Shown: piece by piece, positions 25,415 through 34,600 of the stretch
How the letters are laid out: each line of letters begins with the position of its first letter
Numbering within the stretch: the first letter of the stretch is position 1
DNA from: an uncultured Aquimarina sp.
GTDB taxonomy: Bacteria; Bacteroidota; Bacteroidia; Flavobacteriales; Flavobacteriaceae
Length of the DNA: 64,000 nucleotides
Assembly (NCBI GenBank): GCA_947501475.1
Contig: CANMWA010000011.1
Span: 124,001 to 188,000 of the forward strand
Reading direction: 5' to 3'
Notes under the pieces: generated by a model
Seen by the model: only the letters and a program-made list of their open reading frames with translations
Told to the model about the DNA's origin: nothing
The model's database searches: none
Program-made: the position numbers and the translations under genes

Positions 25415-26500
25415 TTACAATATTTTTGCACCCAATCCTATTTTGTCGCAAATATACTGTCCATTCTGACAATACGCAACTAACTCATTAGTAATGAATT
25501 CTAAAACCTTGTTTTTTTCAGAATTTGGATATAGCAAATGTACATTTGCACCTGCATCTAATGTAAAACATAGCTTAGATCCTGTTTCACTTCGATACTG
25601 CCATACTTTATTAATTACAGATAAAGTATTAGGTTTCATCAAAATAAAATAGGGCAGCGATGTCATCATCATGGCGTGTAAAGTCAAGGCTTCGCTTTCA
25701 ACCACTTCGATAAAGGCATCTATATCTCCTGAAATCAATATTTCTTTAAGCTTGATAATATTACCCGCTGCTTGTTCAAATCGTTTTGCTGCAAAAGGAT
25801 GACCATGCATTAAATCATGACCTACGGTACTACTTACTTGCTTTTCGCCTTTATCAATCAATAAAATTGTATCCTGATAATCTTCAAAATTTTGATGAAT
25901 CACGTGTGGAAACTTAATTGCATAAGCATCGCTACTGGCCTTAATAGCCTCATGTTCTCCCCATACTGTAACTGGTCCTTCGATACTTCTGCACGCGCTT
26001 CCTGATCCTAAACGGGATAAAAAAGATGTCTTTTGCATGCTATCACTATCAGAAATATTAGGGTTTATCTTTTTTTCTAGTTGCATCAAGCAACATGCAA
26101 GTGCACTCATGCCACTGGCAGAAGATGCAATACCACTACTATGAGGAAATGTATTACTCGTTTCTATGGTAAATGTATACTGTTTTAGAAAAGGAAGATA
26201 TTTCTCTATTCGTGTAAAGAAATTTTGAATTTTTGGTTTAAAATCTGGTTTTGGACTTCCTTCAAAAAGTAATTCGAAATCAAAATCATCCGAAATCTTA
26301 TCTCTTTTTTTATATGATAAACTAGTACTGGTTTTGCAAGCCTCGAGTGTAAAGCTAATAGAAGCATTCTCTGGTAACTGCACTGGTCTTTTACCCCAGT
26401 ACTTCACCAATGCTATATTACTAGGCGATGTGCAACGTATTATTCCTTTATCTGGTAATTCAGAAATTATAGATGAAGTAAATTCAGGATAATCTATCAT
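25415..26500 (-). CDS. mvaD: Diphosphomevalonate decarboxylase
   Basis: I choose ATG 26500 (IDYPEFTSS), which gives 361 residues, over an ATG 17 codons upstream whose extension (KYYTPCIFAKNYC) does not look conserved. GHMP fold with the decarboxylase signatures: PSNIALVKYWGKR near the N-terminus, the ATP-binding SSGIASSASGMSALA, SGSACRSIEGPVTVWGE and the C-terminal LDAGANVHLLYP carrying the catalytic Asp. It converts mevalonate 5-diphosphate to isopentenyl diphosphate in the cytoplasm, the committed product for quinones and undecaprenyl carriers. It is the first gene of the isoprenoid operon and divergent from tspO. Confidence 0.93.
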   Translation of the reverse strand: MIDYPEFTSSIISELPDKGIIRCTSPSNIALVKYWGKRPVQLPENASISFTLEACKTSTSLSYKKRDKISDDFDFELLFEGSPKPDFKPKIQNFFTRIEKYLPFLKQYTFTIETSNTFPHSSGIASSASGMSALACCLMQLEKKINPNISDSDSMQKTSFLSRLGSGSACRSIEGPVTVWGEHEAIKASSDAYAIKFPHVIHQNFEDYQDTILLIDKGEKQVSSTVGHDLMHGHPFAAKRFEQAAGNIIKLKEILISGDIDAFIEVVESEALTLHAMMMTSLPYFILMKPNTLSVINKVWQYRSETGSKLCFTLDAGANVHLLYPNSEKNKVLEFITNELVAYCQNGQYICDKIGLGAKIL

Positions 26501-26601
26501 AGTAGTACAATAATTTTTGGCAAAGATACATGGTGTATAATATTTAAGCACATGACTAGTGAAAATAAATTGCTATTTTAGTACTGTACTAACCCAATTT
26601 G

Positions 26602-27075
26602 ATGAAAAAAAAATTATTTCGTATCGGTATTGCGGTATTATTATGCCTATTAATAGGCTTTTTGAGTAGTATTGCTACTCAAACTTCTATAGATACTTGG
26701 TATATATCATTAAAAAAGCCTTCTTTTACACCACCAAATTGGATTTTTGGGCCTGTATGGATTTTTCTGTATATTTTAATGGGTGTCGCAGCCGGAATTG
26801 TTTGGAGTAAAGGTTTTTATCATAAATGGGTAAAAACTGCGTTATATCATTTTGGGTTTCAATTGTTACTCAATGCTGCGTGGTCCATTTTTTTCTTTGG
26901 ATTACAAAACCCATTAATCGCAATGTTGGATATAATAGCCCTATTTATCCTTTTATTATTTACGATGAAATGGTTTAGAGTCGTAAATACAACAGCCGCT
27001 TACCTACTTATCCCTTATATTGTTTGGGTTGCGTTTGCAACCATATTGACTTTTAGTATATGGCAATTAAATTAA
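26602..27075 (+). CDS. TspO/MBR family membrane protein
   Basis: A five-helix membrane protein of 157 residues. I start at ATG 26602, one codon inside a TTG-started frame. Family features: KKPSFTPPNWIFGPVWIFLYILMG (residues about 36-60; the WIFGPVW segment is the signature loop and helix 2), and later LNAAWSIFFFG and LLIPYIVWVAFATILT. TspO proteins bind porphyrins and sterol-like molecules and modulate stress responses; in bacteria the activity is debated. It is followed after 26 bases by a TetR regulator, which may control it. Confidence 0.9.
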   Translation: MKKKLFRIGIAVLLCLLIGFLSSIATQTSIDTWYISLKKPSFTPPNWIFGPVWIFLYILMGVAAGIVWSKGFYHKWVKTALYHFGFQLLLNAAWSIFFFGLQNPLIAMLDIIALFILLLFTMKWFRVVNTTAAYLLIPYIVWVAFATILTFSIWQLN

Positions 27076-27101
27076 AATAAAGAATAAGGAATAAGATTTT
27101 T

Positions 27102-27671
27102 ATGAGTAAAAAAGCAATAGTATTACAGACTACTCTAGAATTAATAACAAAACAAGGTATCGGTGCAACATCTCTTTCTCAAATCATTAAAGAATCTGGT
27201 GTTGCTAATGGCACTGTATATCATCACTTCAAAAACAAAGAAGAAATTATTACCGAATTATATCTAATGCTTACTCAGGATTTTGGTACTGTGGTGATGC
27301 GTAATATACCCGAGGATGATATCAAAAAACAATTTACAATCATGTGGCTTAATCTGTTTTATTACTTTGTAAATAATCCACTGGCATTTATATTTTCTGA
27401 ACAGATTGCCCGCTCACCAGAAATCCCGCAATCACTAAAAGATCAGGCAAGAGAATATTATACCGAAATAGAAGAATATTTCAAAGAAGGAATCAAACAA
27501 AAAACCTTTAAAGCCTACAATACACTGGTTATGGAAGAATTGTTTTTTGGCAATGTAGTTTCTTTGGTAAAAATTCATGAAAATGAAACTGTAAAACTAC
27601 AAGAAAAACATATTAACCAAGCGATCGAAATCTCATGGAGAGGGTTTTTAAAGGACGCTACGATTATTTAG
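27102..27671 (+). CDS. TetR/AcrR family transcriptional regulator
   Basis: A 189-residue protein with the N-terminal TetR DNA-binding domain: TTLELITKQGIGATSLSQII, then the recognition helix region ESGVANGTVYHHFKNKEEII. The C-terminal two-thirds is an all-helical ligand-binding domain without recognisable features. It is 26 bases downstream of tspO on the same strand; an autoregulated tspO-tetR pair is the natural reading, but I see no obvious palindrome upstream of tspO to support it. It ends at a strong terminator. Confidence 0.9.
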   Translation: MSKKAIVLQTTLELITKQGIGATSLSQIIKESGVANGTVYHHFKNKEEIITELYLMLTQDFGTVVMRNIPEDDIKKQFTIMWLNLFYYFVNNPLAFIFSEQIARSPEIPQSLKDQAREYYTEIEEYFKEGIKQKTFKAYNTLVMEELFFGNVVSLVKIHENETVKLQEKHINQAIEISWRGFLKDATII

Positions 27672-27691
27672 ACAAAATACGCTATAAAAAA

Positions 27692-27711
27692 ATCCCGCTC
27701 TAGAGCGGGAT
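27692..27711. terminator. Perfect palindromic terminator
   Basis: ATCCCGCTCTAGAGCGGGAT, fully self-complementary, preceded by a run of A (T-run for the minus strand). It serves the convergent tetR and 27770 genes. Confidence 0.8.
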
Positions 27712-27725
27712 AAATTCAATTTACC

Positions 27726-27759
27726 ATTTGGAAAATCTAGTTTAATGGATTTCCCAAAT
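27726..27759. terminator. Second hairpin between convergent genes
   Basis: Arms ATTTGGAAAATC and GATTTCCCAAAT (one mismatch) around 10 nt, ending 10 bases before the stop codon of the minus-strand gene. Confidence 0.5.
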
Positions 27760-27769
27760 AGCGTTTATT

Positions 27770-28555
27770 TTAATTAAATACAATATTTACACAAGAGTCT
27801 TTGTATAAGTCTTTGAGCACATATTCTATTGCTTTTCTTGCTTTATCTGCTCTTCCTACAACAGTCCCTTTAAAGGTAAGTTTACCGGTATCTCGGCTCC
27901 AATAAAACTCATTACTATCAGATTTAATGAGTCTTTTATTATTTTTGGTGGTAACCTGAAATGCATCAAATTCTTGACTATACTCTAATCCTGAAGGGAA
28001 ATACACTTCGGTAACAAACTTGGTAGAACCTTTACCATATACATAACACACACATTCTCCAATATCTTTGGCTTCAGAGACTCTTACCATATTATTTTGT
28101 ACTATCTTCCATACGCTATTAGATTTTATCGTTACTATATCCATTAACATAGTGCCTTTTTCAGCAATTTTTTTATCGATAAAAGATTCAAAAATTACTA
28201 CTGCCGAAATGATACCTGCTCTTTCTTTCTGGCTCTGGAAAACAATTTTATCAAGAGTAAGTCTAAATTTATAATTATCGTCATTAATAATATCATCTAA
28301 TTGAGAAGAAATATCTTTTTTTACATAATTTTTTCGAACTAAAGCCCCGGATAGATTTACATACACTGTATTTCCGACATATTTGCTATCAAACAAATTG
28401 AGTACATCTTCTTTTTGAGTACCTTGAGTAAGTGCATTCATTTTATTAATGTAGTCCATTAATAATTTTTTTATAGGGTCTTTTTCGTTGAAAGCATGAC
28501 TATGACTTATACTAGCAAATAAGAAGAAAACAAGAATGAGTGTAATTTTTTTCAT
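27770..28555 (-). CDS. Exported protein of unknown function
   Basis: A 261-residue protein with a signal peptide (KKITLILVFFLFASISHSHA). The N-terminal half (about 25-160) looks like an NTF2-like/SnoaL-type alpha+beta fold: a helix with MDYINKMNALTQGTQKEDVLNLF, then a strand-rich part ending in SNSVWKIVQNNMVRV, the classic 'WKI' last strand. The C-terminal part has two close Cys (GECVCYVYG) and a TGKLTFKGTVVGRAD segment. I recognise no named family. Monocistronic on the minus strand. Confidence 0.7.
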   Translation of the reverse strand: MKKITLILVFFLFASISHSHAFNEKDPIKKLLMDYINKMNALTQGTQKEDVLNLFDSKYVGNTVYVNLSGALVRKNYVKKDISSQLDDIINDDNYKFRLTLDKIVFQSQKERAGIISAVVIFESFIDKKIAEKGTMLMDIVTIKSNSVWKIVQNNMVRVSEAKDIGECVCYVYGKGSTKFVTEVYFPSGLEYSQEFDAFQVTTKNNKRLIKSDSNEFYWSRDTGKLTFKGTVVGRADKARKAIEYVLKDLYKDSCVNIVFN

Positions 28556-28634
28556 AGTAAATTAAGATAATGGTTAAACCCTATTAATATACAAAAATTT
28601 ATATAAAACAACCAGAATAGTTAACAAGTTTCTA

Positions 28635-29186
28635 TTACAAATTACTTAATTCCAGTAACTTAATTACTGTTTTTAAATTTCTGGTTGTTGCGCTGCACTT
28701 CAACTTTTTCTCAAAGAAGTTATTATTCAGCTTTGTTTTTCCGTATCCATTGGCGGCATAGAAATAGACAACCTTATCGGTAATCACAAATGCTTCTTCT
28801 TTTGAAGCGTATGAAGAAAGTTCTGTAGTCAATGTAGTATCTGGAGCAGAAGATAATAGTGTAAAATACATTTTTTTGTCTTCGATCACATTTTTTTCAA
28901 TTCGTTCTGCAAAAGGGTTATTGTTATAAATAGCTGTCAAAGTTTCTGGAGTAAGCACCAAAACCGGAACATCAAAACCAAAATGCTTAGCAATTTCTTT
29001 TTTAATAACACCAGATAGTGTAACGGTATCTGTTTGATTGCTTTTAAAAACGATATTTCCGCTTTGTATATAGGTAGTCACCGAGCTAAAACCTATGTTT
29101 TCGAACATCGTTTTTAGCACTGCCATTTTAATACTTTTTTGGCCGCTTACATTAATCCCACGAAGTAATGCAATGTATGTTTTCAT
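28635..29186 (-). CDS. DUF1697 family protein
   Basis: A 183-residue cytoplasmic protein with the clear DUF1697 opening YIALLRGINVSGQKSIKMAV, followed by MFENIGFSSVTTYIQSGNIV, NPFAERIEKN and a C-terminal GYGKTKLNNNFFEKKLKCSA TTRNLKTV. The family has no assigned biochemical activity. It is 14 bases downstream of the HI0933-like gene and so is the third gene of a small minus-strand operon with that flavoprotein and the GDPD. Confidence 0.9.
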   Translation of the reverse strand: MKTYIALLRGINVSGQKSIKMAVLKTMFENIGFSSVTTYIQSGNIVFKSNQTDTVTLSGVIKKEIAKHFGFDVPVLVLTPETLTAIYNNNPFAERIEKNVIEDKKMYFTLLSSAPDTTLTTELSSYASKEEAFVITDKVVYFYAANGYGKTKLNNNFFEKKLKCSATTRNLKTVIKLLELSNL

Positions 29187-29200
29187 GATTAAAATTTATC

Positions 29201-30445
29201 TTAAATATCCTTCGCCTGCTCTGAGCTTGACGAAGACCCAGCTGTTATAGCCTGTGCAGCAATAAAAGCCCCAGTCCAGGCATTCTGAAAATTAAATCCT
29301 CCTGTAATCGCATCGATATTGAGCACCTCTCCTGCAAAATACAAATTTTGATGTTTTTTACTTTCAAAAGTCTTAAAATTTACTTCTTTAAGAGCAATCC
29401 CTCCTGCTGTCACAAATTCTTCTTTAAAAGTGCTTTTACCTTTCACTTTAAAAACCCCTTGTGTTAATTGTTCTGAAAGCGTTTTGAGTTGCACCTTATT
29501 TATATCGGCCCATCGCATAGTCGTAGTAATCCCCGAAGCCACGACCAAACTTCGCCATAGTCTTTTGGGTAGTTCGAACTGAGCGTATGTATATACCAAC
29601 TGTTTTGTATTAGCATTCTTAAGTTCTTTAAGTTCGTCAAATGCTTCTTGTTGCGAATAGTATTGCAACCAGTTGACTACAATCTCAAAATCATATCCCA
29701 ATGCATTTAACTCTATAGCTCCCCAGGCAGATAGTTTTAAAATAGCGGGGCCACTCATCCCCCAATGGGTAATCAATAATGGCCCTTCGTTTACTAGTTT
29801 AGAATTTTTAATCTTTACCACAGCTTGCGTCACTACTCCTGGCAACTCTTTTATTCTTGGATCTTTGATATTAAATGTAAATAACGACGGTACTGCATCG
29901 ATGGTCATATGCCCTTGTTCTTGTAGTAACTTCCAGATTTTGGGATTACTACCTGTTGCAATCATCAGTTTTGAAGCTGTAAAATCTCCGTGATTTGTAT
30001 TTACCTTCCATAATTCATGATCTGCACCAAAACTCTTTACCGCATGATTGGTTTTTACCTCGATGCCTAGTCGACGGGTTTCAGACATAAAGCAATCGAT
30101 GATGGTTTGCGACGAATCGCTTACTGGAAATATCCTACCATCGTCTTCTATCTTTAACGCTACACCACGGCGGTCAAACCAATCCATCGTATCGCGTGTC
30201 ATAAAGGTATGAAAAGGTCCTTTTAATTCTTTCTCGCCTCTGGGATAGTTTTTTGTAAGTTCGTCGGGAACAAACTCTGCATGCGTAACATTACATCGCC
30301 CACCACCAGATACACGCACTTTGGATAAGACTTCTTTTCCTCTTTCGAGAATTACAATGGTTACATTCGGATTATTTTCGGCAACATTAATGGCTGTAAA
30401 AAAACCAGCTGCCCCACCTCCGATAATGATCAAATCATAGTTCAT
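29201..30445 (-). CDS. HI0933/BaiN-type FAD-dependent oxidoreductase
   Basis: A 414-residue flavoprotein: FAD motif DLIIIGGGAAGFFTAINVAE at the N-terminus, GGGRCNVTH, the family middle section (VVASGITTTMRWADI), VTAGGIALKEVNFKTFESK and the C-terminal GEVLNIDAITGGFNFQNAW. Homologues are often annotated as flavoproteins of the HI0933/YhiN type; the physiological reaction is not known. The last eleven residues (SSSSSEQAKDI) are encoded by DNA that resembles a dispersed flavobacterial repeat (CTGAGCTTGACGAAGAC), so the tail may be recent. Its start overlaps the stop of the GDPD gene by 4 bases (ATGA). Confidence 0.9.
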   Translation of the reverse strand: MNYDLIIIGGGAAGFFTAINVAENNPNVTIVILERGKEVLSKVRVSGGGRCNVTHAEFVPDELTKNYPRGEKELKGPFHTFMTRDTMDWFDRRGVALKIEDDGRIFPVSDSSQTIIDCFMSETRRLGIEVKTNHAVKSFGADHELWKVNTNHGDFTASKLMIATGSNPKIWKLLQEQGHMTIDAVPSLFTFNIKDPRIKELPGVVTQAVVKIKNSKLVNEGPLLITHWGMSGPAILKLSAWGAIELNALGYDFEIVVNWLQYYSQQEAFDELKELKNANTKQLVYTYAQFELPKRLWRSLVVASGITTTMRWADINKVQLKTLSEQLTQGVFKVKGKSTFKEEFVTAGGIALKEVNFKTFESKKHQNLYFAGEVLNIDAITGGFNFQNAWTGAFIAAQAITAGSSSSSEQAKDI

Positions 30446-31122
30446 GATGCAAAATTCGGAAAATCTGTGATGATACCATCAACATTCCATGATTTTGATT
30501 GTAAAATCAAAGGTTTAGTGTTTACAGTCCAAACAAACACCTGATATCCTTGTTTTTTTGCCAGAGTTACTGCATCCTTTGTAAGCGAGGAAATAGGAGG
30601 ATGTATCGAGAATGCATTTAATTGCACTGCTACCTGTACTACATTAGCTATGTTTTCTTCTGTTAAAACACCTAACCTAAATTTTGAGGTTACAGCTTTT
30701 ATCTGAACTAATTGCGAATGATCAAAACTTGATATAATGAAATTATCATAACTCCACCTTGAACTCTTTATCTGCTTTTCTAAATGTTCTATGGTTGGTA
30801 AAGCTGTTCCTATACCTTTTAACTCTATATTTAGGGTACATTTTGCATCTATTAGATCCAATACTTGATGCAGTAAAGGGATGCTATACCCCTCGATAGT
30901 TCTAAATCTTTTTAATTCTGACCAAGTATAGTCTGATACTTTTCCTGTACCATTGGTGGTTCTATCCAGAGTTTCATCATGAATAACAACTATTTCTCCA
31001 GATTTACACCGGTGTACATCGATCTCTATGCCATCGACACCAAGTTCTAATGCTTTGGTTATAGATTCTAATGTGTTTTCTGCCACTAATCCAGCGGCTC
31101 CGCGATGCCCAAATATTTTCAT
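30442..31122 (-). CDS. Glycerophosphodiester phosphodiesterase
   Basis: A 226-residue TIM-barrel hydrolase with GDPD signatures: FGHRGAAGLVAENT at the N-terminus (catalytic His6), DGIEIDVHRCKSGEIVVIHDE (metal-binding Glu/Asp and second catalytic His), LDRTTNGTG and the closing QVFVWTVN and GIITDFP. It releases glycerol 3-phosphate from deacylated phospholipids. There is no signal peptide, so it is the cytoplasmic UgpQ-like form. First gene of the GDPD / HI0933-like / DUF1697 operon, with an ATGA coupling to the second gene. Confidence 0.92.
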   Translation of the reverse strand: MKIFGHRGAAGLVAENTLESITKALELGVDGIEIDVHRCKSGEIVVIHDETLDRTTNGTGKVSDYTWSELKRFRTIEGYSIPLLHQVLDLIDAKCTLNIELKGIGTALPTIEHLEKQIKSSRWSYDNFIISSFDHSQLVQIKAVTSKFRLGVLTEENIANVVQVAVQLNAFSIHPPISSLTKDAVTLAKKQGYQVFVWTVNTKPLILQSKSWNVDGIITDFPNFAS

Positions 31123-31384
31123 GAATTACAATTTTGACGATAAAAATACACAAATATCTCTCTAGAGGCTACTGGATGATTTCTACAACAACATAGCGAT
31201 GGTGTAGTAGTATAATATTATGTTGATAAAATCATGATGTAGAACTAAAATGTACCCTTCGACAGGCATTTCAGTATTTTTATAACCACTATTGTCAGTC
31301 TGAGTTCCTGTCTGCCAGTAGGCTTGGTGTAACCACAAATAGTTTAATTGTCATAAAACGCGCCGGACGGGCAGGGAACTAAAA
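31123..31384. other. Non-coding region with palindromic repeat fragments
   Basis: Contains CCCTTCGACAGGC, GTCAGTCTGAGTTCCTGTC and GCCGGACGGGCAG segments, which look like pieces of the dispersed 'CTTCGAC...GTCAGTCTGAG' repeats common between flavobacterial genes. No reading frame of interest. Confidence 0.45.
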
Positions 31385-31586
31385 GTTCCTCCCTTGGATT
31401 TGAAGGGAGGTGGCTCAATTCCTTTCATAGAAAGGGAAGGAGACGGAGGGTTTGAGATACGTAAAGTTTAAACTCAAATATGCTGTTTGCTATAAAATGA
31501 ACCTTGTAACGGTACTTGCAAACCCCTATTTCTTCCGACTCCTACGTCGTCGAAATTCATTCTCCCCTTTGCCTAAAGGGGAGAGC
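31385..31586 (+). repeat. Interspersed non-coding repeat, copy B
   Basis: The same element as 7691-7802 in the opposite orientation: GTTCCTCCCTT-loop-AAGGGAGGTG, GAGACGGAGGGTTT, then after an extra 70 bases or so the second block CCCCTATTTCTTCCG...GAAATTCATTCTCCCC and a stem CTCCCCTTT/AAAGGGGAG. The extra middle segment suggests either an insertion here or a deletion in copy A. Confidence 0.65.
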
Positions 31587-31672
31587 TTTTACTCAAATAC
31601 TTTAGAATTGTTCGCTAAAAGATGCCTTCTACACTTTAGCAGCCGGCAGATATCCATGGTGTCGAAGACAAA

Positions 31673-34600
31673 CTACTCGTTCGTTCTTCTCCTATACACA
31701 AATAACCCCGCAAGTAGCACTCCTACTATGAGTACTCCCAACCCCCAATACATCCAACGATCATCACTAAACTGTATCGGTGCCGAATCCCCTACCAGAT
31801 AAAACCCTCCCCAATACACTGGGTGAGTGCGGTTTTTGTCTGCTGTTTGTAGGTATTGTAATTTGGCTTGTTGCAACGCCTTAGATTTGCGCATCCCTTC
31901 TTTTAAATTGGTGTAGAAATATCTCATCAACACTGGGGTGGTTTGATCAGACACCTCCCAACTACTCAACAGTAAACTCTTGGTACCCGCGTACTGAAAA
32001 GCACTACCCAAACTCATAATCCCCTCGCCTTTGGCTATTTTGCCAGTTCCTGTATTGCAGGCACTAAGCACGGTAAGTTCGGCAGGAATGTCTAAAGCAA
32101 ATAGTTCATGACTATACAACAGATTGTCTTCTATCGTATCTTTACTTTTGGTAAAGTACAATCTCGAATTTTCTGGACGCTCATGATCTACCTCGCCATG
32201 CAATGCCAAATGCAGTATATTATACGTACTTGCATGTTTCTTAAAATTTGCTTCGATGGCTTGTGATCCAAAATAATACTCCCCATCGATAATATTTGAT
32301 ATCGCTCGTATCTCTTCTCGAGTACCCGGCAAATCATCCCCCGTATCTCGTAGCGTAGCCAAACGCATACTCTTGGTCTGGGTAACTTGTGTACTATCGG
32401 TAAACGAAAACGCCAAACACTCTTCTCGTTGTTGAAATCGTTGATCGCTATTAGATGGCGTAGAGATCAAGTTTGCCGAATTGACATAGGTAACCGCATA
32501 CTTTTTTAATAGATACGATAACTTTTGCGGATTATTGCTCGCGTCATTTTGGGTTAATAGCAACTCAAAATTAAGATGCCATAACGGCCCATCGGGGATA
32601 ATAATCAACTCTTCGCCTTGCAATTGATCTGCTATAGGAGTGATTAGTTTTTGATACAATGCATACCCCTGTGTTTTATAATCGATTGTATTTTTGGTAA
32701 TAATCGCTTGGCGAAAATCTGCTATCTCTTTATTAAGTTTTGGGGTAGTAAGCTCTTGTACTGCCAATGTGTTTTTAGACACTGTAAAAGCATACGTACT
32801 ACTATCTGATGTAAAAAACTCAACCACTGTGGTCTGTGTGGCAAGGCGTTGTTGGATATCGGCAATAGTTAGTATCCTATTGGCATGTTTGAGTTGGTAA
32901 TATTTGGGATAGTTTTGTTCTAAAACCCCAGTTAAAGAATCCTGACGCCTACTCGTATCAAACAATCTACTCTCGAGATCAGTAACCCTTGCAGTATTGA
33001 TCTCCTTTTTTGAGCGCTCTTTGGCAATCTGGGATTGATTAAAAGCATGATCGATACGCAACTCTTTTTCTAACGTTAATATAGTAGCTGGCAATCCTGT
33101 AAAGTTTTTGGCATTAGCTGCAGCAAGTAATTCTTTTAAGGTATTGGCTTTGCTCTTTTCGGCATAATAAAAAGCTTGTGCTAGTGATTTTTGATCTTGA
33201 TCTGATTGGTATTGTAATAATCGAGCTTTGATCGCCCCTTGATAAATATTTTTGGCGGTTTTGGCAAAAGTAAGCTTGTCTTGATAGTTATTAAAGCTTT
33301 GTCTAATCTGGTTGATGATGGTATCGGCTTGTTGGTAGGTGTCTATTGCATGTTGTAATTCTTGATTATCGTTACTTTTATGATAAAGAGCGATATGAGC
33401 CTTAGCCTGGCCGCTTAGGGTAGAAAGTAAGGTGTTGTAATTAAAATATTGATCTTGTGTATCGGGTATCGAATTGGCGGCAATAGCTTTTTGATAATTA
33501 ATTAATGCGTTTTTAAAGTTGTATTGTGATGCATATAATTTTGCAATATTATTATATGAAAGTGCAACTTTGGGATGGTGTTCGCCAAAAACATCTAATC
33601 GTATCGTGAGTGATTTTTGATATGTATTTAATGAAGCTGTATACTCTTTTCTATCAAAATTTAGATCTCCTAAATCTGTATAAGAGTCTGCTATCTCAGG
33701 GTGATTTTCTTTAAACACTTTGATTCTAATGGTTAAGGCTTTTTTACAAAAATTGAGTGCTTTATCATATTCTTTTTTGGCTTGATACAGCTTACTAATA
33801 TCTGCATAGGTATCAGCTAGACTAGGACTATTTTTATCAAATATTTTTGTTCTTATTTCTAAGGCTTTGCTATAATATTTTAGCGATTGGCCAAAATCAC
33901 CTTTTAACTTGTATATGTTTCCGATATTGTTGTTATTAGTAGCTATTAATGGAAGGTTTTTCCCTTTTACTTCAAGGTTACTGCGAAGGCCTTTTTTTAG
34001 ATAATTTAATGCCATTTCATATTGTCCTATGTATTTATAAGCTACACCAATATTATTATAAATTGATGGGTACTTTTTTCTATCTTCTTTAGAAAGATTA
34101 TTTTCAACATTAATTGCCTGATGATAATAATCCAATGCTCTTACATATTGCCCTTTGTTCTTATAAACATTTCCAAGTAGATTTAATGCAGAAATAATAT
34201 TATAATTTTCTTTTCCATATTTATTTACCAAGAGAAACAAATATTTTTCTAAATAAAATAATGATTTATTATACTCCCCCTTTTTTATATATATCAAACC
34301 TATAACTTGATATGTCTTAAGAGTTTCTATATTTTTTTCATCATCATTTTCTTTTATAATTGACAAGCTTTTTTTTATATACCACAAAGCTTTATCATAT
34401 TCTTCATTATAATAATACGAAAGCCCTATACTCAAATAAGAAATTCCAGTACCCGGATGAGTTACGCCTAATTTTGTTTCCCTAATCTTTAAAGATTTTT
34501 GATAATACGATAAAGCTTTATCGTATTCTCTTTTAAAAAAATATATGTTTCCTATATCGATATAAGACATTGCAATATCTGGATGATCATTCGAAAAAAT

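Noticed and set aside
31452..31802. 116-codon plus-strand reading frame
   Set aside because: It begins in the interspersed repeat and overlaps the end of the TPR-CHAT gene on the other strand; no start signal or protein-like composition.
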